This document shows positions 1-6,871 of a stretch of DNA of 7,098 bases, in pieces (the stretch's first letter is position 1; each line of letters opens with the position of its first letter). The DNA lies in contig ASPC01000072.1 in NCBI GenBank assembly GCA_000405345.1, positions 1 through 7,098 of the forward strand, read 5' to 3'. The translations under genes were made by a program, and so were the position numbers. Under the pieces are notes generated by a model that saw only the letters and a program-made list of their open reading frames with translations, did no database searches and was not told where the DNA came from. The DNA is from Atribacteria bacterium SCGC AAA255-N14 (GTDB lineage: Bacteria > Atribacterota > JS1 > SB-45 > 34-128).

Positions 1-95
1 GAATGCTTTCACAAATAAATATATTTATTATATTAGTAGAGGAAACAGGTTTTCTAGTGTTTTTAATGAACCAATAGCTTTTGCAACATACTTAA
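1..95 (+). repeat. Left arm of 95-bp perfect inverted repeat
   Basis: This stretch is the exact reverse complement of 6868-6962 (paired coordinates sum to 6963). Identity breaks at base 96; 97-100 match again, so 91-100 against 6863-6872 agree at 9 of 10 bases, and similarity is lost from 101. The arm lies wholly inside the Wzy-like reading frame that starts at base 2. The left limit is the window edge, so the true arm could be longer if the molecule continues leftwards. Seen directly; whether it exists in the living genome or arose in amplification or assembly cannot be decided here. Confidence 0.97.
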
Positions 96-784
96 TTCCT
101 CTTTTTATTATTTCCATTGAACGTCGTGAGATAATTTTTTCATCAATTTTAATTGTAGCTCTAATTCTATCTACTTCTTCATTAGGTATTATATCTTGCT
201 TTTTTATAATTTTATATTTTTTACTAAAAAATATAAATAATATTAAAAAAAGTAAAAAGCTTAAAAATATTTTATACAATATTTCATTTATTATAATTAT
301 ATTTTTTGTTATTTTTCAGTTTTCTTATTCTGATTTTTATTCTTTTGCTAGAGATAAAGTCCTTGATATTAATTACAAGCAAAATGTTCGATTTAGTAAA
401 GGTCCTATAATATATTCCTTAACTTCTTTAACAGCAAAAATTTTTGGTGTAGGGGTTGGAAATATTGCAAATTATTGTAGAGCTAAAAGTATTTCCTTAC
501 CATATATGGCAGAAGGTTTTTATTCTGCTGAAGGAAGTGAGTATATGAATTCAATACCTCATTCTTTTTTAGCGTTCGGTATTATAGGAGGAATATTATT
601 TCTTATGCAGATATTTAATTTATTTAAAATAATTGATAAAGATTATAGAATAATGCCATATATTTTTTTATTTTTTATGATTGTTACAAGTATGTTTTAT
701 GGCAGTATGTTTGTTTTTATGATTGCTATTTTTTATTTGTACACGGATAAAAAAGAATTTCTTAAAATTCGATTCACTACATAA
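2..784 (+). CDS. wzy: O-antigen/capsule polymerase (Wzy-like), 5'-truncated by window edge
   Basis: An open frame runs from base 2 to the stop at 782-784 and gives 260 residues with no start codon, so the gene enters from the left. An ATG at 506 is internal and has no ribosome binding site. The protein is very hydrophobic, with membrane segments near residues 28-41, 46-75 and 90-110 and two more in the last 75 residues. The RGNRFSSVFNEP segment near residue 13 and the late GVGVGN loop followed by IPHSFLAFGIIGG resemble the large periplasmic loop and C-terminal region of the Wzy/O-antigen ligase family. Such inner-membrane proteins polymerise lipid-linked repeat units. Wzy proteins usually have about 400 residues; another 45 in-frame upstream residues are found on the - strand at 6962-7096. 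Coding DNA is extremely AT-rich (about 7% GC at 201-260), common for wzy. Family call rests on topology and weak motifs, so a flippase is less likely but not fully excluded. Confidence 0.72.
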   Translation, partial: NAFTNKYIYYISRGNRFSSVFNEPIAFATYLIPLFIISIERREIIFSSILIVALILSTSSLGIISCFFIILYFLLKNINNIKKSKKLKNILYNISFIIIIFFVIFQFSYSDFYSFARDKVLDINYKQNVRFSKGPIIYSLTSLTAKIFGVGVGNIANYCRAKSISLPYMAEGFYSAEGSEYMNSIPHSFLAFGIIGGILFLMQIFNLFKIIDKDYRIMPYIFLFFMIVTSMFYGSMFVFMIAIFYLYTDKKEFLKIRFTT

Positions 785-826
785 AAATGAGAATAGAAAT
801 TATAAAAATGAAATAAATTTTTATAG

Positions 827-832
827 TATAAT
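827..832 (+). promoter_or_regulatory. Possible -10 box (TATAAT) before the pyruvyl transferase gene
   Basis: A perfect TATAAT lies in the 93-base gap between the wzy stop and the GTG at 878, the widest clean gap between genes here. No recognisable TTGACA-like -35 element or TGn extension accompanies it. In DNA this AT-rich such a hexamer is expected by chance, so this is only a candidate for an internal promoter that could drive the genes to the right. Confidence 0.25.
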
Positions 833-863
833 GATTAATTTAACAATAAAAACTATTAAAAAT

Positions 864-867
864 GGGG
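864..867 (+). promoter_or_regulatory. Ribosome binding site supporting a GTG start
   Basis: A GGGG run, the only G-rich stretch in an otherwise AT-only gap, sits 10 bases before the GTG at 878-880. The ATG at 862 is followed at once by a stop two codons on, and no other upstream start is available in frame, so this site decides for GTG as the start of the pyruvyl transferase gene. Confidence 0.5.
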
Positions 868-877
868 TAATTATATC

Positions 878-2032
878 GTGATCAAAAAGGTTGGTTTATT
901 GTCTTGTCATTTTTTGAATAATTATGGAACTATGCTTCAAGCTTACGCACTACAAAGGAAAATTTCTGATCTGGGATATAATGTAGAATATATTGATTAT
1001 CGTTTTAAAGATTTAGTTCCTACTCAGAATAAACGATTATGGATTAGAATAAAAAGGATTCCATATTATTTTTTTAATTTTAAATATTTTTTTGTCAAAA
1101 CTATTTACTCTCGAAAGATGTCTCTCAGAAGAGATTATTTTAAAGATTTTTATATGAAGCACATACGTGTAAGTCAAAAAAAGTATGCTACATCACAAGA
1201 GTTAGAAAAGAAACCACCAGAATATGATATCTATATTATTGGTAGTGATCAGGTATGGAATCCTAATCTATCTTATTCTAGCTCGGTATATTTTCTTGAT
1301 TTTGTAAAAAATAATAGAAAAAAAGCTTCTTATGCACCTAGCTTAGGTGTTACAAGTTTTACATCTGACCAAAAGAAAGAAATTGCAAAATATATTCGTC
1401 AGTTTAAATATCTCTCTTGTAGGGAAATGTTTGGAGCCAAAATTCTAGAAAAAATTGTCAATAGAAATGTATCACATGTTTTAGATCCTACATTATTAAT
1501 AGATAAAGATTTATGGGAAAAAATGGCGGTAAAACCTAAAATTACAGAACCATATATACTATGTTATTTTTTAGGAGATACAAAATACCCAAGGGAATTT
1601 GTTCGGCAGTTTGAAAACAAGACAGGCATCAAGGCGTATTATATACCCTGTTCGCCGCTTGATATGCCAAAAAAAACAGTAATTTATGAAGTAGGACCAG
1701 CGGAGTTTTTAGGTTTGATACAAAACGCTTCTTATGTGTGCACTGATTCTTTCCATGGAAGTGTATTTTCCATAATATTTAAAAGGCAATTTTATAGCTT
1801 TTGTAAAAAGGCAGATACCGAAAAAGATTCGGACAACAGCCGTATCAAGGAGTTAATGAAATTTACGGGTTTAGAAACCCGTTTAATTACTCTTGGGCAA
1901 AGTGTTTCAGAAGAAGAAAGCAAAATAAATTATACGCTGGTGGAATCTTACATAAATCCAATAAAAAAACGTTCAGAAGTATATTTATTAGAAATACTGC
2001 ATTCTATGAGAAGTAATTCTTATGTTGTGTAA
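878..2032 (+). CDS. Polysaccharide pyruvyl transferase family protein
   Basis: The 384-residue product matches the polysaccharide pyruvyl transferase (CsaB/WcaK-like) family along its whole length. An N-terminal GTMLQAYALQRKI segment near residues 17-30 is followed by GSDQVWNP at 122-129, a YAPSLG motif, VLDPTLL near 201-207, and the C-terminal TDSFHGS motif at 289-295 with the conserved His293. Known members transfer a ketal pyruvate from phosphoenolpyruvate to a sugar of a surface polymer in the cytoplasm; the acceptor here cannot be predicted, and some family members may have other roles. The length is normal and no key motif is missing. The start is GTG with a GGGG site upstream. The stop overlaps the next gene by 11 bases, a sign of translational coupling. 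GC rises from about 25-32% to about 37-43% after position 1610, inside the gene. Confident in family, not in substrate. Confidence 0.88.
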   Translation: MIKKVGLLSCHFLNNYGTMLQAYALQRKISDLGYNVEYIDYRFKDLVPTQNKRLWIRIKRIPYYFFNFKYFFVKTIYSRKMSLRRDYFKDFYMKHIRVSQKKYATSQELEKKPPEYDIYIIGSDQVWNPNLSYSSSVYFLDFVKNNRKKASYAPSLGVTSFTSDQKKEIAKYIRQFKYLSCREMFGAKILEKIVNRNVSHVLDPTLLIDKDLWEKMAVKPKITEPYILCYFLGDTKYPREFVRQFENKTGIKAYYIPCSPLDMPKKTVIYEVGPAEFLGLIQNASYVCTDSFHGSVFSIIFKRQFYSFCKKADTEKDSDNSRIKELMKFTGLETRLITLGQSVSEEESKINYTLVESYINPIKKRSEVYLLEILHSMRSNSYVV

Positions 2033-3191
2033 TATTGAAAGTTGTACCGGTTGTGGGGCGTGCGTGAATATATGTCCCAAGGACTGTATCAAACTGCAAT
2101 ATGATAAGTATGGTTTTTTACAACCACATATAAACGTTAGCGAATGTATCAGCTGTGGTAGATGTGATGCTGTTTGCCCGGTATTGAATGCAACAGAGCA
2201 GTGCAATTATACTGAACCTATATGTTATGCGGGTTGGAACAAAGATGCTAAGGTAAGACATGATAGCTCATCTGGTGGAATGTTTTCTGCTCTTGCGGAA
2301 TATGTGTTTTCGTTAGGAGGAATTGCATGTGGGGTTGTATTGGACAATAAATTAAACCCATATCATACAGTTGCTTCCACAAAAGATGATGTAAAGAGAA
2401 TGAGGGGCTCAAAATACTTACAGAGCGACACAAAATTAATCTTTCGCCAAGTGAAAAAAGCACTTCTTTTAAATAGATATGTTTTGTTTTCAGGTTGTCC
2501 TTGTCAGATTGCTGGACTGTATACATTTCTTGAAAATAAAAAATGCGAAAAATTGATTACTTGTGAAATTGTATGCCATGGTGTTCCTTCAATATCAGTA
2601 TTTAACTGGTATAAAGCATATTTAGAAAAGAAAGCAAGTTCGTCTATTGTAGATGTCGATTTTCGTTCAAAAAAATATGGATGGTCTGTTTCTGCTATGG
2701 ATTTTCTTTATGCAAATGGAGGAAGGGGGACAATTAAAGCGCAAAACAATTTGTTTATGAAAGCATTTTATGCTTCCTTGTCTATACGTAAATCATGCGT
2801 TGAGTGCAGTTATGCAAAGCTACCAAGAGTAGCAGACTTTACAATCGGTGATTATTGGCGAGCAGTAGTGCAGAATTATTCTAAAAAAGAGAGAAAAAAT
2901 GGTATTTCTTTAATACTTATAAATAACGAAAAAGCGGCTAATGTTATTTCAGTGATAAAAGATAAAATTTTTTTCGAACCAATTACACTACAAGATGCGA
3001 TGACAGAAAATACAAATATCGCCAATTTCGGTAAGGTTAATCCGAAGAGAGATAAATTTTTATCTGAATATAAACATTCAGATGTTCAATATCTAATGAC
3101 GAAGTATTTTCCGATCACTATAAAAAGTCACATATCTGCAATACTTGGTAAAAGATTGATATATAGAATAAAAGCTGTTATAAAAAAATAA
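2022..3191 (+). CDS. FrhB-like Fe-S protein (F420 hydrogenase/dehydrogenase beta-subunit family) of a polysaccharide locus
   Basis: The 389-residue protein begins with two bacterial ferredoxin-type 4Fe-4S motifs: Cys8, 11, 14, 18 and Cys42, 45, 48, 52, each ending in CP. The F420 hydrogenase/dehydrogenase beta-subunit domain follows, with SSSGGMF at 82-88, RGSKY at 128-132, SGCPCQ around Cys159/Cys161, CHGVPS from Cys185, and a CxxC pair at Cys259/Cys262 leading into GDYW at 276-279. All expected motifs are intact. The archetype carries flavin and iron-sulfur clusters and handles F420, but relatives next to pyruvyl transferase genes in capsule and exopolysaccharide loci are widespread and their reaction is not established; an electron-transfer role in sugar modification is only an inference. 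The ATG at 2022 lies 11 bases inside the preceding gene and has a weak GAGAAG site 8 bases upstream. The first Cys motif starts at residue 8, supporting this start. Confidence 0.88.
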   Translation: MLCNIESCTGCGACVNICPKDCIKLQYDKYGFLQPHINVSECISCGRCDAVCPVLNATEQCNYTEPICYAGWNKDAKVRHDSSSGGMFSALAEYVFSLGGIACGVVLDNKLNPYHTVASTKDDVKRMRGSKYLQSDTKLIFRQVKKALLLNRYVLFSGCPCQIAGLYTFLENKKCEKLITCEIVCHGVPSISVFNWYKAYLEKKASSSIVDVDFRSKKYGWSVSAMDFLYANGGRGTIKAQNNLFMKAFYASLSIRKSCVECSYAKLPRVADFTIGDYWRAVVQNYSKKERKNGISLILINNEKAANVISVIKDKIFFEPITLQDAMTENTNIANFGKVNPKRDKFLSEYKHSDVQYLMTKYFPITIKSHISAILGKRLIYRIKAVIKK

Positions 3192-3261
3192 CAAGAAGAT
3201 GAATAATTGTGATGAAAACAGCGAATGAAAATATTAAACTTAATTTAATGTTGAAAGTTAA

Positions 3262-3654
3262 TCCAGATATTACATTTGGAAGAGTTATTTATCGGATGTT
3301 ATGCCTAATTATTGGTTATTTGGAACTGATGGAGCAAGATCTGGAACTTTATATTCGACGAAATATGATATAAATGCAGGTGCACATAATATTATACTTG
3401 CAATATTAGTACCGTTTGGGATAGTAGGTTTAATTATATTTGGTAGTTTTTTTGTGATAACATTATTTAAGAGTTTGAAATTTCTTAAAAATGATTTTAA
3501 TATTTTACCCTATATTGCTGTTTTTATAGCCTTGATTATGGTGGGTATTGGTGAAAATATTTTTTCTCAAAAAGTTTTTTGGTTTAGCATGGCAATGTGC
3601 TGGAGATTAAGTATAAAAAATGAAACTGCAGATACAAAAAGGGAGGTAGTTTAA
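3262..3654 (+). pseudogene. C-terminal remnant of a second Wzy-like polymerase
   Basis: The frame opens just after an in-frame TAA at 3259-3261 and runs to the stop at 3652-3654, about 130 residues. It starts with SRYYIWKSYLSDV and continues through WLFGTDGA, then AGAHNIILAILVPFGIVG and two or three membrane segments. This is the usual order at the end of Wzy proteins: Arg-Trp loop, Gly-rich turn, conserved His-Asn, then hydrophobic helices. The first ATG in frame (3301) lies inside this homology and has no ribosome binding site. The N-terminal two thirds of a normal polymerase are absent, since only 70 bases separate it from the FrhB-like gene. It differs in sequence from the polymerase at 2-784, so it is not a local copy of it. 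Most likely a decayed gene left after a cassette exchange; a short functional protein is unlikely. Its stop overlaps the next ATG by one base. Confidence 0.65.
3641..3646 (+). promoter_or_regulatory. Strong ribosome binding site (GGGAGG) of the glycosyltransferase
   Basis: GGGAGG sits 7 bases before the ATG at 3654 and lies inside the end of the wzy remnant. It fixes the glycosyltransferase start at this ATG and means the enzyme can be translated independently of the broken upstream frame. Confidence 0.8.
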
Positions 3655-4952
3655 TGGCATCCAGATGTATATTATTTTTAATGCCATACATTTATTATCC
3701 AAAAAATAAATCATTTTCTAGGAATAAAACTGGCTTTGGAATGGTTACTTGGGAGATTGCCAAACAATTTGCAGCAAGAGGAGATGAAGTATATATACTA
3801 ACTTCTACATTGTGTAATTCCTGTACTATAGAGGGTGTTAATATAATTGGTTTATCCGTTGGAGATTTATTTAAAAATGCGCACTATAATAAATTTTTAT
3901 TTTATTTATTTTTATTAGATAAATCAGGTGAAAAAGGAAGAGCAAGGTTAGCTTTATTTAAGAATTTATTAATAGAGGGATATGTTTCTAAAGTAATAAA
4001 AAGAATTAATCCGGATATTATACATATTCATGGTTTAGGCTTATCTGCTTTATCTTTTATTAATCCGATTTCTAAATTGGGAAAATCAATAATTATTACC
4101 TTGCATGGCATTAATTCTTTAGATGAAAATATTCTGATATCCTCCTACGAAAGAGAATTTGAGCAAAAGATTTTAAAATTTCTTTCCCAAAAAAATAATG
4201 TCTATGTAACATATATAAGCAGTGGAATCAAAAATATCCTTAAAAATAAATTTAAAGCAACACAGAAAGATCGTTTCTTTTTAGTACCTAATGGGATTGA
4301 TTGTGATAAATTTGCTTTGAATACAGATAGAAAAGAAATAAAGAAGAAATATCAGGTACCTATTAATAAAAAAATATTACTTAACGTGGGCTCATTGGGA
4401 AAACGTAAGAATCAAATATTTATATTAAAGACTCTGAATAATATGAATTTAGAAGTTAAAAATAATGTTATTCTGTATTTAATAGGAGAAGGGCCAGAGA
4501 GGGAAAATCTGGAAAATTACATACATTCACATAAACTTAAGGAAAATGTGAAATTACTTGGATTTAAAGAAGGGGAAGAATTAATCGACTATTACAATAT
4601 GGCAGATTTATCAGTAATTACCAGTACTAGCGAGGGCTTTGGTTTGCCAATGATTGAATCTTTTGCAGCCGGAGTTCCAGTACTTACTTTTAGTGATTTA
4701 GAGGCAGCAAGAGATTTATATAATAAAAATTGTATGATATTGGTAAAAAATAGAGATATAAATGAGTTTGGAGAAGCTATAAAAAAGGCTTTGAATATGA
4801 ATTGGAATAGATCTATTATCAAAGACCATGCTAAAAAATTTTCATGGGAACCTGCAATAGATAAATATGATTCTGTATATGAGATTTGTGAAAATGCAGA
4901 ACAAGATAAAGAAAATTCTTGGCAAATTAAGCTAAAAGATTTAAAATGGTAA
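3654..4952 (+). CDS. Glycosyltransferase family 4 (GT-B fold)
   Basis: A 432-residue cytoplasmic or membrane-associated sugar transferase. The N-terminal Rossmann-like half has the TGFGMVTWEIAKQFAARGDE acceptor-side segment near residues 26-45, then PDIIHIHGLG and ITLHGINS. The C-terminal half has VPNGID, NVGSLGKRKNQ around residues 245-254 (basic residues that contact nucleotide phosphates in this family), LIGEGPE, and the EGFGLPMIE signature, a Glu-x7-Glu motif at Glu327 and Glu335, followed by AAGVPV. All are typical of retaining GT4 enzymes, and the length is slightly above the usual 370-400 because of a charged C-terminal tail rich in Lys, Glu and Asp. It probably adds one sugar to an undecaprenyl-linked repeat unit. 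Donor, acceptor and linkage cannot be read from the sequence. It starts by a TAATG overlap with the wzy remnant and is followed 13 bases later by legB. Confidence 0.9.
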   Translation: MASRCILFLMPYIYYPKNKSFSRNKTGFGMVTWEIAKQFAARGDEVYILTSTLCNSCTIEGVNIIGLSVGDLFKNAHYNKFLFYLFLLDKSGEKGRARLALFKNLLIEGYVSKVIKRINPDIIHIHGLGLSALSFINPISKLGKSIIITLHGINSLDENILISSYEREFEQKILKFLSQKNNVYVTYISSGIKNILKNKFKATQKDRFFLVPNGIDCDKFALNTDRKEIKKKYQVPINKKILLNVGSLGKRKNQIFILKTLNNMNLEVKNNVILYLIGEGPERENLENYIHSHKLKENVKLLGFKEGEELIDYYNMADLSVITSTSEGFGLPMIESFAAGVPVLTFSDLEAARDLYNKNCMILVKNRDINEFGEAIKKALNMNWNRSIIKDHAKKFSWEPAIDKYDSVYEICENAEQDKENSWQIKLKDLKW

Positions 4953-4965
4953 AGGAGAAGAATTA

Positions 4966-5940
4966 ATGGCAAAGATACTTGTAACCGGTGCGGGAGGTTT
5001 TATAGGTTCTCACCTCACTGAATATTTAGTTGAACATGGACATAAAGTAAAAGCATTTGTCCGCTATAATTCCCGCAATTTTTGGGGATGGCTGGAGAAA
5101 TCAAAATATATTAATGATATAGAAATATATTCAGGGGATATTCGAGATTATGATTCTGTCTACGGAAGCATGAAAGGAATTGATTACGTATTTCATCTTG
5201 CCGCCCTTATAGGCATTCCCTATTCCTATTATTCCCCTTTAGCTTATATAAAGACAAATATTGAAGGAACATACAATATTTTACAGTCTGCCCGTGAACT
5301 TGAAACCAAAAGAGTAATTCATACTTCAACTAGTGAAGTCTATGGAACTGCTCAACATATTCCTATAAATGAGAATCATCCTATAAATCCTCAATCTCCT
5401 TATGCAGCTACAAAAGCAAGCGCTGACTATTTAGCTAAAACTTTTTATTTATCTTTTAATTTACCAATTACTATTGTGCGTCCTTTTAATACCTTTGGTC
5501 CAAGGCAATCAGCTCGAGCTGTAATTCCTACCATTATTTCTCAAGCCTTAAATGGTAAGAAAGATATAAAATTAGGTAATTTGGATTCAAGCAGAGATTT
5601 TAATTATGTTTTAAATACAGTAGAGGGAATGTATAAAATAGGTTTACATCCAGATACTTTAGGTGAGGTTATCAATATAGGCACCGCTAAAGATATTTCT
5701 ATACGTGATTTAGTTAATCTTATCAGCGAATTGACTAAGGTTGATTTAAAAGTTAAAGTAGATAGTAAACGCATTAGACCTGAAAAAAGCGAAGTTCAAA
5801 GATTAGTATGTGATTATTCTAAGGCACACAATCTTACCGGATGGAAACCACGCTATACATTAGAGGAAGGATTAGAGAAAACTATAGACTGGATTAAAGA
5901 AAATTTAAATATATATAAAGAAGGAATTTATAATGTCTAA
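4966..5940 (+). CDS. legB: NAD-dependent nucleotide-GlcNAc 4,6-dehydratase (LegB family)
   Basis: A 324-residue extended short-chain dehydrogenase. The NAD-binding GxxGxxG is at Gly8, Gly11, Gly14 (GAGGFIGSH), followed by an Asp-containing GDIRD turn. The catalytic region is HTSTSEVYG at 119-127 and Tyr146-xxx-Lys150. The segments RPFNTFGPRQSARAVIPT and RPEKSEVQRL near the C-terminus are, as I recall the family, typical of LegB from legionaminic acid pathways. Known LegB enzymes remove water from GDP- or UDP-GlcNAc to give the 4-keto-6-deoxy sugar, the substrate of the next gene's product. In RmlB-type dehydratases the catalytic Thr is followed by Asp-Glu; here it is Thr122-Ser123-Glu124, which I believe is normal in LegB. 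The ATG has a GGAG site 8 bases upstream (4954-4957), and the end overlaps legC by 8 bases, so the two are coupled. Which nucleotide (GDP or UDP) it uses is not decidable. Confidence 0.87.
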   Translation: MAKILVTGAGGFIGSHLTEYLVEHGHKVKAFVRYNSRNFWGWLEKSKYINDIEIYSGDIRDYDSVYGSMKGIDYVFHLAALIGIPYSYYSPLAYIKTNIEGTYNILQSARELETKRVIHTSTSEVYGTAQHIPINENHPINPQSPYAATKASADYLAKTFYLSFNLPITIVRPFNTFGPRQSARAVIPTIISQALNGKKDIKLGNLDSSRDFNYVLNTVEGMYKIGLHPDTLGEVINIGTAKDISIRDLVNLISELTKVDLKVKVDSKRIRPEKSEVQRLVCDYSKAHNLTGWKPRYTLEEGLEKTIDWIKENLNIYKEGIYNV

Positions 5941-6871
5941 CATATTTCTTGATGATCCCAATTTAGGCGATTTAGAAAAAAAATATCTTACAGAAGCTAT
6001 TGATACTAATTTTGTTTCTACTGTAGGTCCTTTTATCCCTGAATTTGAAGGAAAATTTGCCCAATATGTTGGAGCAGAAAAAGCTGTATCAACCCAAAGC
6101 GGGACAGCTGCCCTTCATATGGCACTTTATCAGTTAGGAATTGGAGAAGGGGATGAGGTAATTGTACCTTCTCTTACTTTTATTGCTACCATAAATCCTG
6201 TTTTATTTGTTGGAGCTAAACCGGTAATTGTAGATGTAGACCCTATTACCTGGAATATTGACCCACAGGAAATTAAGAAAGCTATTACTAAAAAGACCAA
6301 AGCAATAATCCCTGTACATCTATATGGAAGTGTCTGCAATATTAAGGAGATAATAGAAATTGCCCGAGAAAACAAATTATTGGTAATTGAAGATGCCACT
6401 GAAAGTTTAGGAGCGACTTACAAAAACAGACAAACCGGTACCTTCGGAGATTTTGGCTGTTTTAGTTTTAATGGGAATAAATTAATTACAACCGGTGGCG
6501 GGGGTATGATAGTAAGCAATAATCAAAAAAAAGCTGAACATATTAAATTTTTAGTAAACCAGGCAAGAGACGCCTCTAAAGGTTATTATCACCCCGAGGT
6601 AGGATTTAATTATAGAATGACTAATATTGAAGCATCTTTAGGTTTGGCACAGTTAGAAAGGATTGATAAATTTTTAAATAAGAAAAGAAACTTCAGAAAA
6701 ATATATCAAGAAATTTTTAATGACTTACCTTATATTAAATTTCAAGAAGAATCTGAGAATGCCTCCGGAAGTTGGTGGCTCACCTGTATTAAGATTGATA
6801 AAAATAATATAGATATAGATAATTTGAAGTTAAAATTAAAAGAAAAAGATATTCCCACCAGAAGGATTTAA
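5933..6871 (+). CDS. legC: PLP-dependent sugar aminotransferase (LegC/DegT family), C-terminus lost at a chimeric junction
   Basis: The 312 visible residues match DegT/DnrJ/EryC1 aminotransferases, closest to LegC: FVSTVGPFIPEFE near residue 27, SGTAALHMAL around 56, EDATES with the cofactor-ring Asp154, and SFNGNKLITTGGGG with the PLP-binding Lys183. It would transfer an amino group (usually from glutamate) to C4 of the 4-keto sugar made by LegB. The frame ends after KDIPTRRI, where relatives normally continue with an aromatic-Pro-Leu-His segment and about 50-75 more residues. The stop at 6869-6871 lies within the inverted repeat, so it is supplied by joined wzy antisense DNA and is not the gene's own. 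The catalytic residues are present but the C-terminal part of the small domain is missing. The ATG has an AAGGA site at 5921-5925 and overlaps the legB stop. Confidence 0.85.
   Translation: MSNIFLDDPNLGDLEKKYLTEAIDTNFVSTVGPFIPEFEGKFAQYVGAEKAVSTQSGTAALHMALYQLGIGEGDEVIVPSLTFIATINPVLFVGAKPVIVDVDPITWNIDPQEIKKAITKKTKAIIPVHLYGSVCNIKEIIEIARENKLLVIEDATESLGATYKNRQTGTFGDFGCFSFNGNKLITTGGGGMIVSNNQKKAEHIKFLVNQARDASKGYYHPEVGFNYRMTNIEASLGLAQLERIDKFLNKKRNFRKIYQEIFNDLPYIKFQEESENASGSWWLTCIKIDKNNIDIDNLKLKLKEKDIPTRRI

Noticed and set aside
28..279. An 83-codon - strand frame opposite the polymerase.
   Set aside because: Antisense to the open wzy frame, with low-complexity Lys/Ile/Phe composition and no recognisable domain; a shadow of AT-rich coding DNA.
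506..784. A separate 92-residue membrane protein starting at ATG 506.
   Set aside because: The same frame is open upstream all the way to base 2 with Wzy-like features, so this ATG is internal.
801..825. A 9-base perfect stem (801-809 with 817-825) with a 7-base loop just after the wzy stop, considered as a terminator.
   Set aside because: The stem is made only of A-T pairs in a region that is almost pure A+T, with no G-C pairs and no proper U-tract after it, so it would be unstable and is expected by chance.
3212..3373. A 53-codon + strand frame starting at ATG 3212, which contains NPDITFGR, a string that also resembles part of a Wzy loop.
   Set aside because: It overlaps the better-supported Wzy-like frame from 3262, has no good ribosome binding site, and turns into unrelated sequence after residue 24. 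It may mark a frameshift in the decayed gene, but the overlap of both motifs on the same bases argues for coincidence.
4592..4972. A 126-codon - strand frame opposite the glycosyltransferase C-terminus.
   Set aside because: It lies fully antisense to the conserved EGFGLPMIE region of the glycosyltransferase, and its residues mirror those codons. No ribosome binding site or domain supports it.
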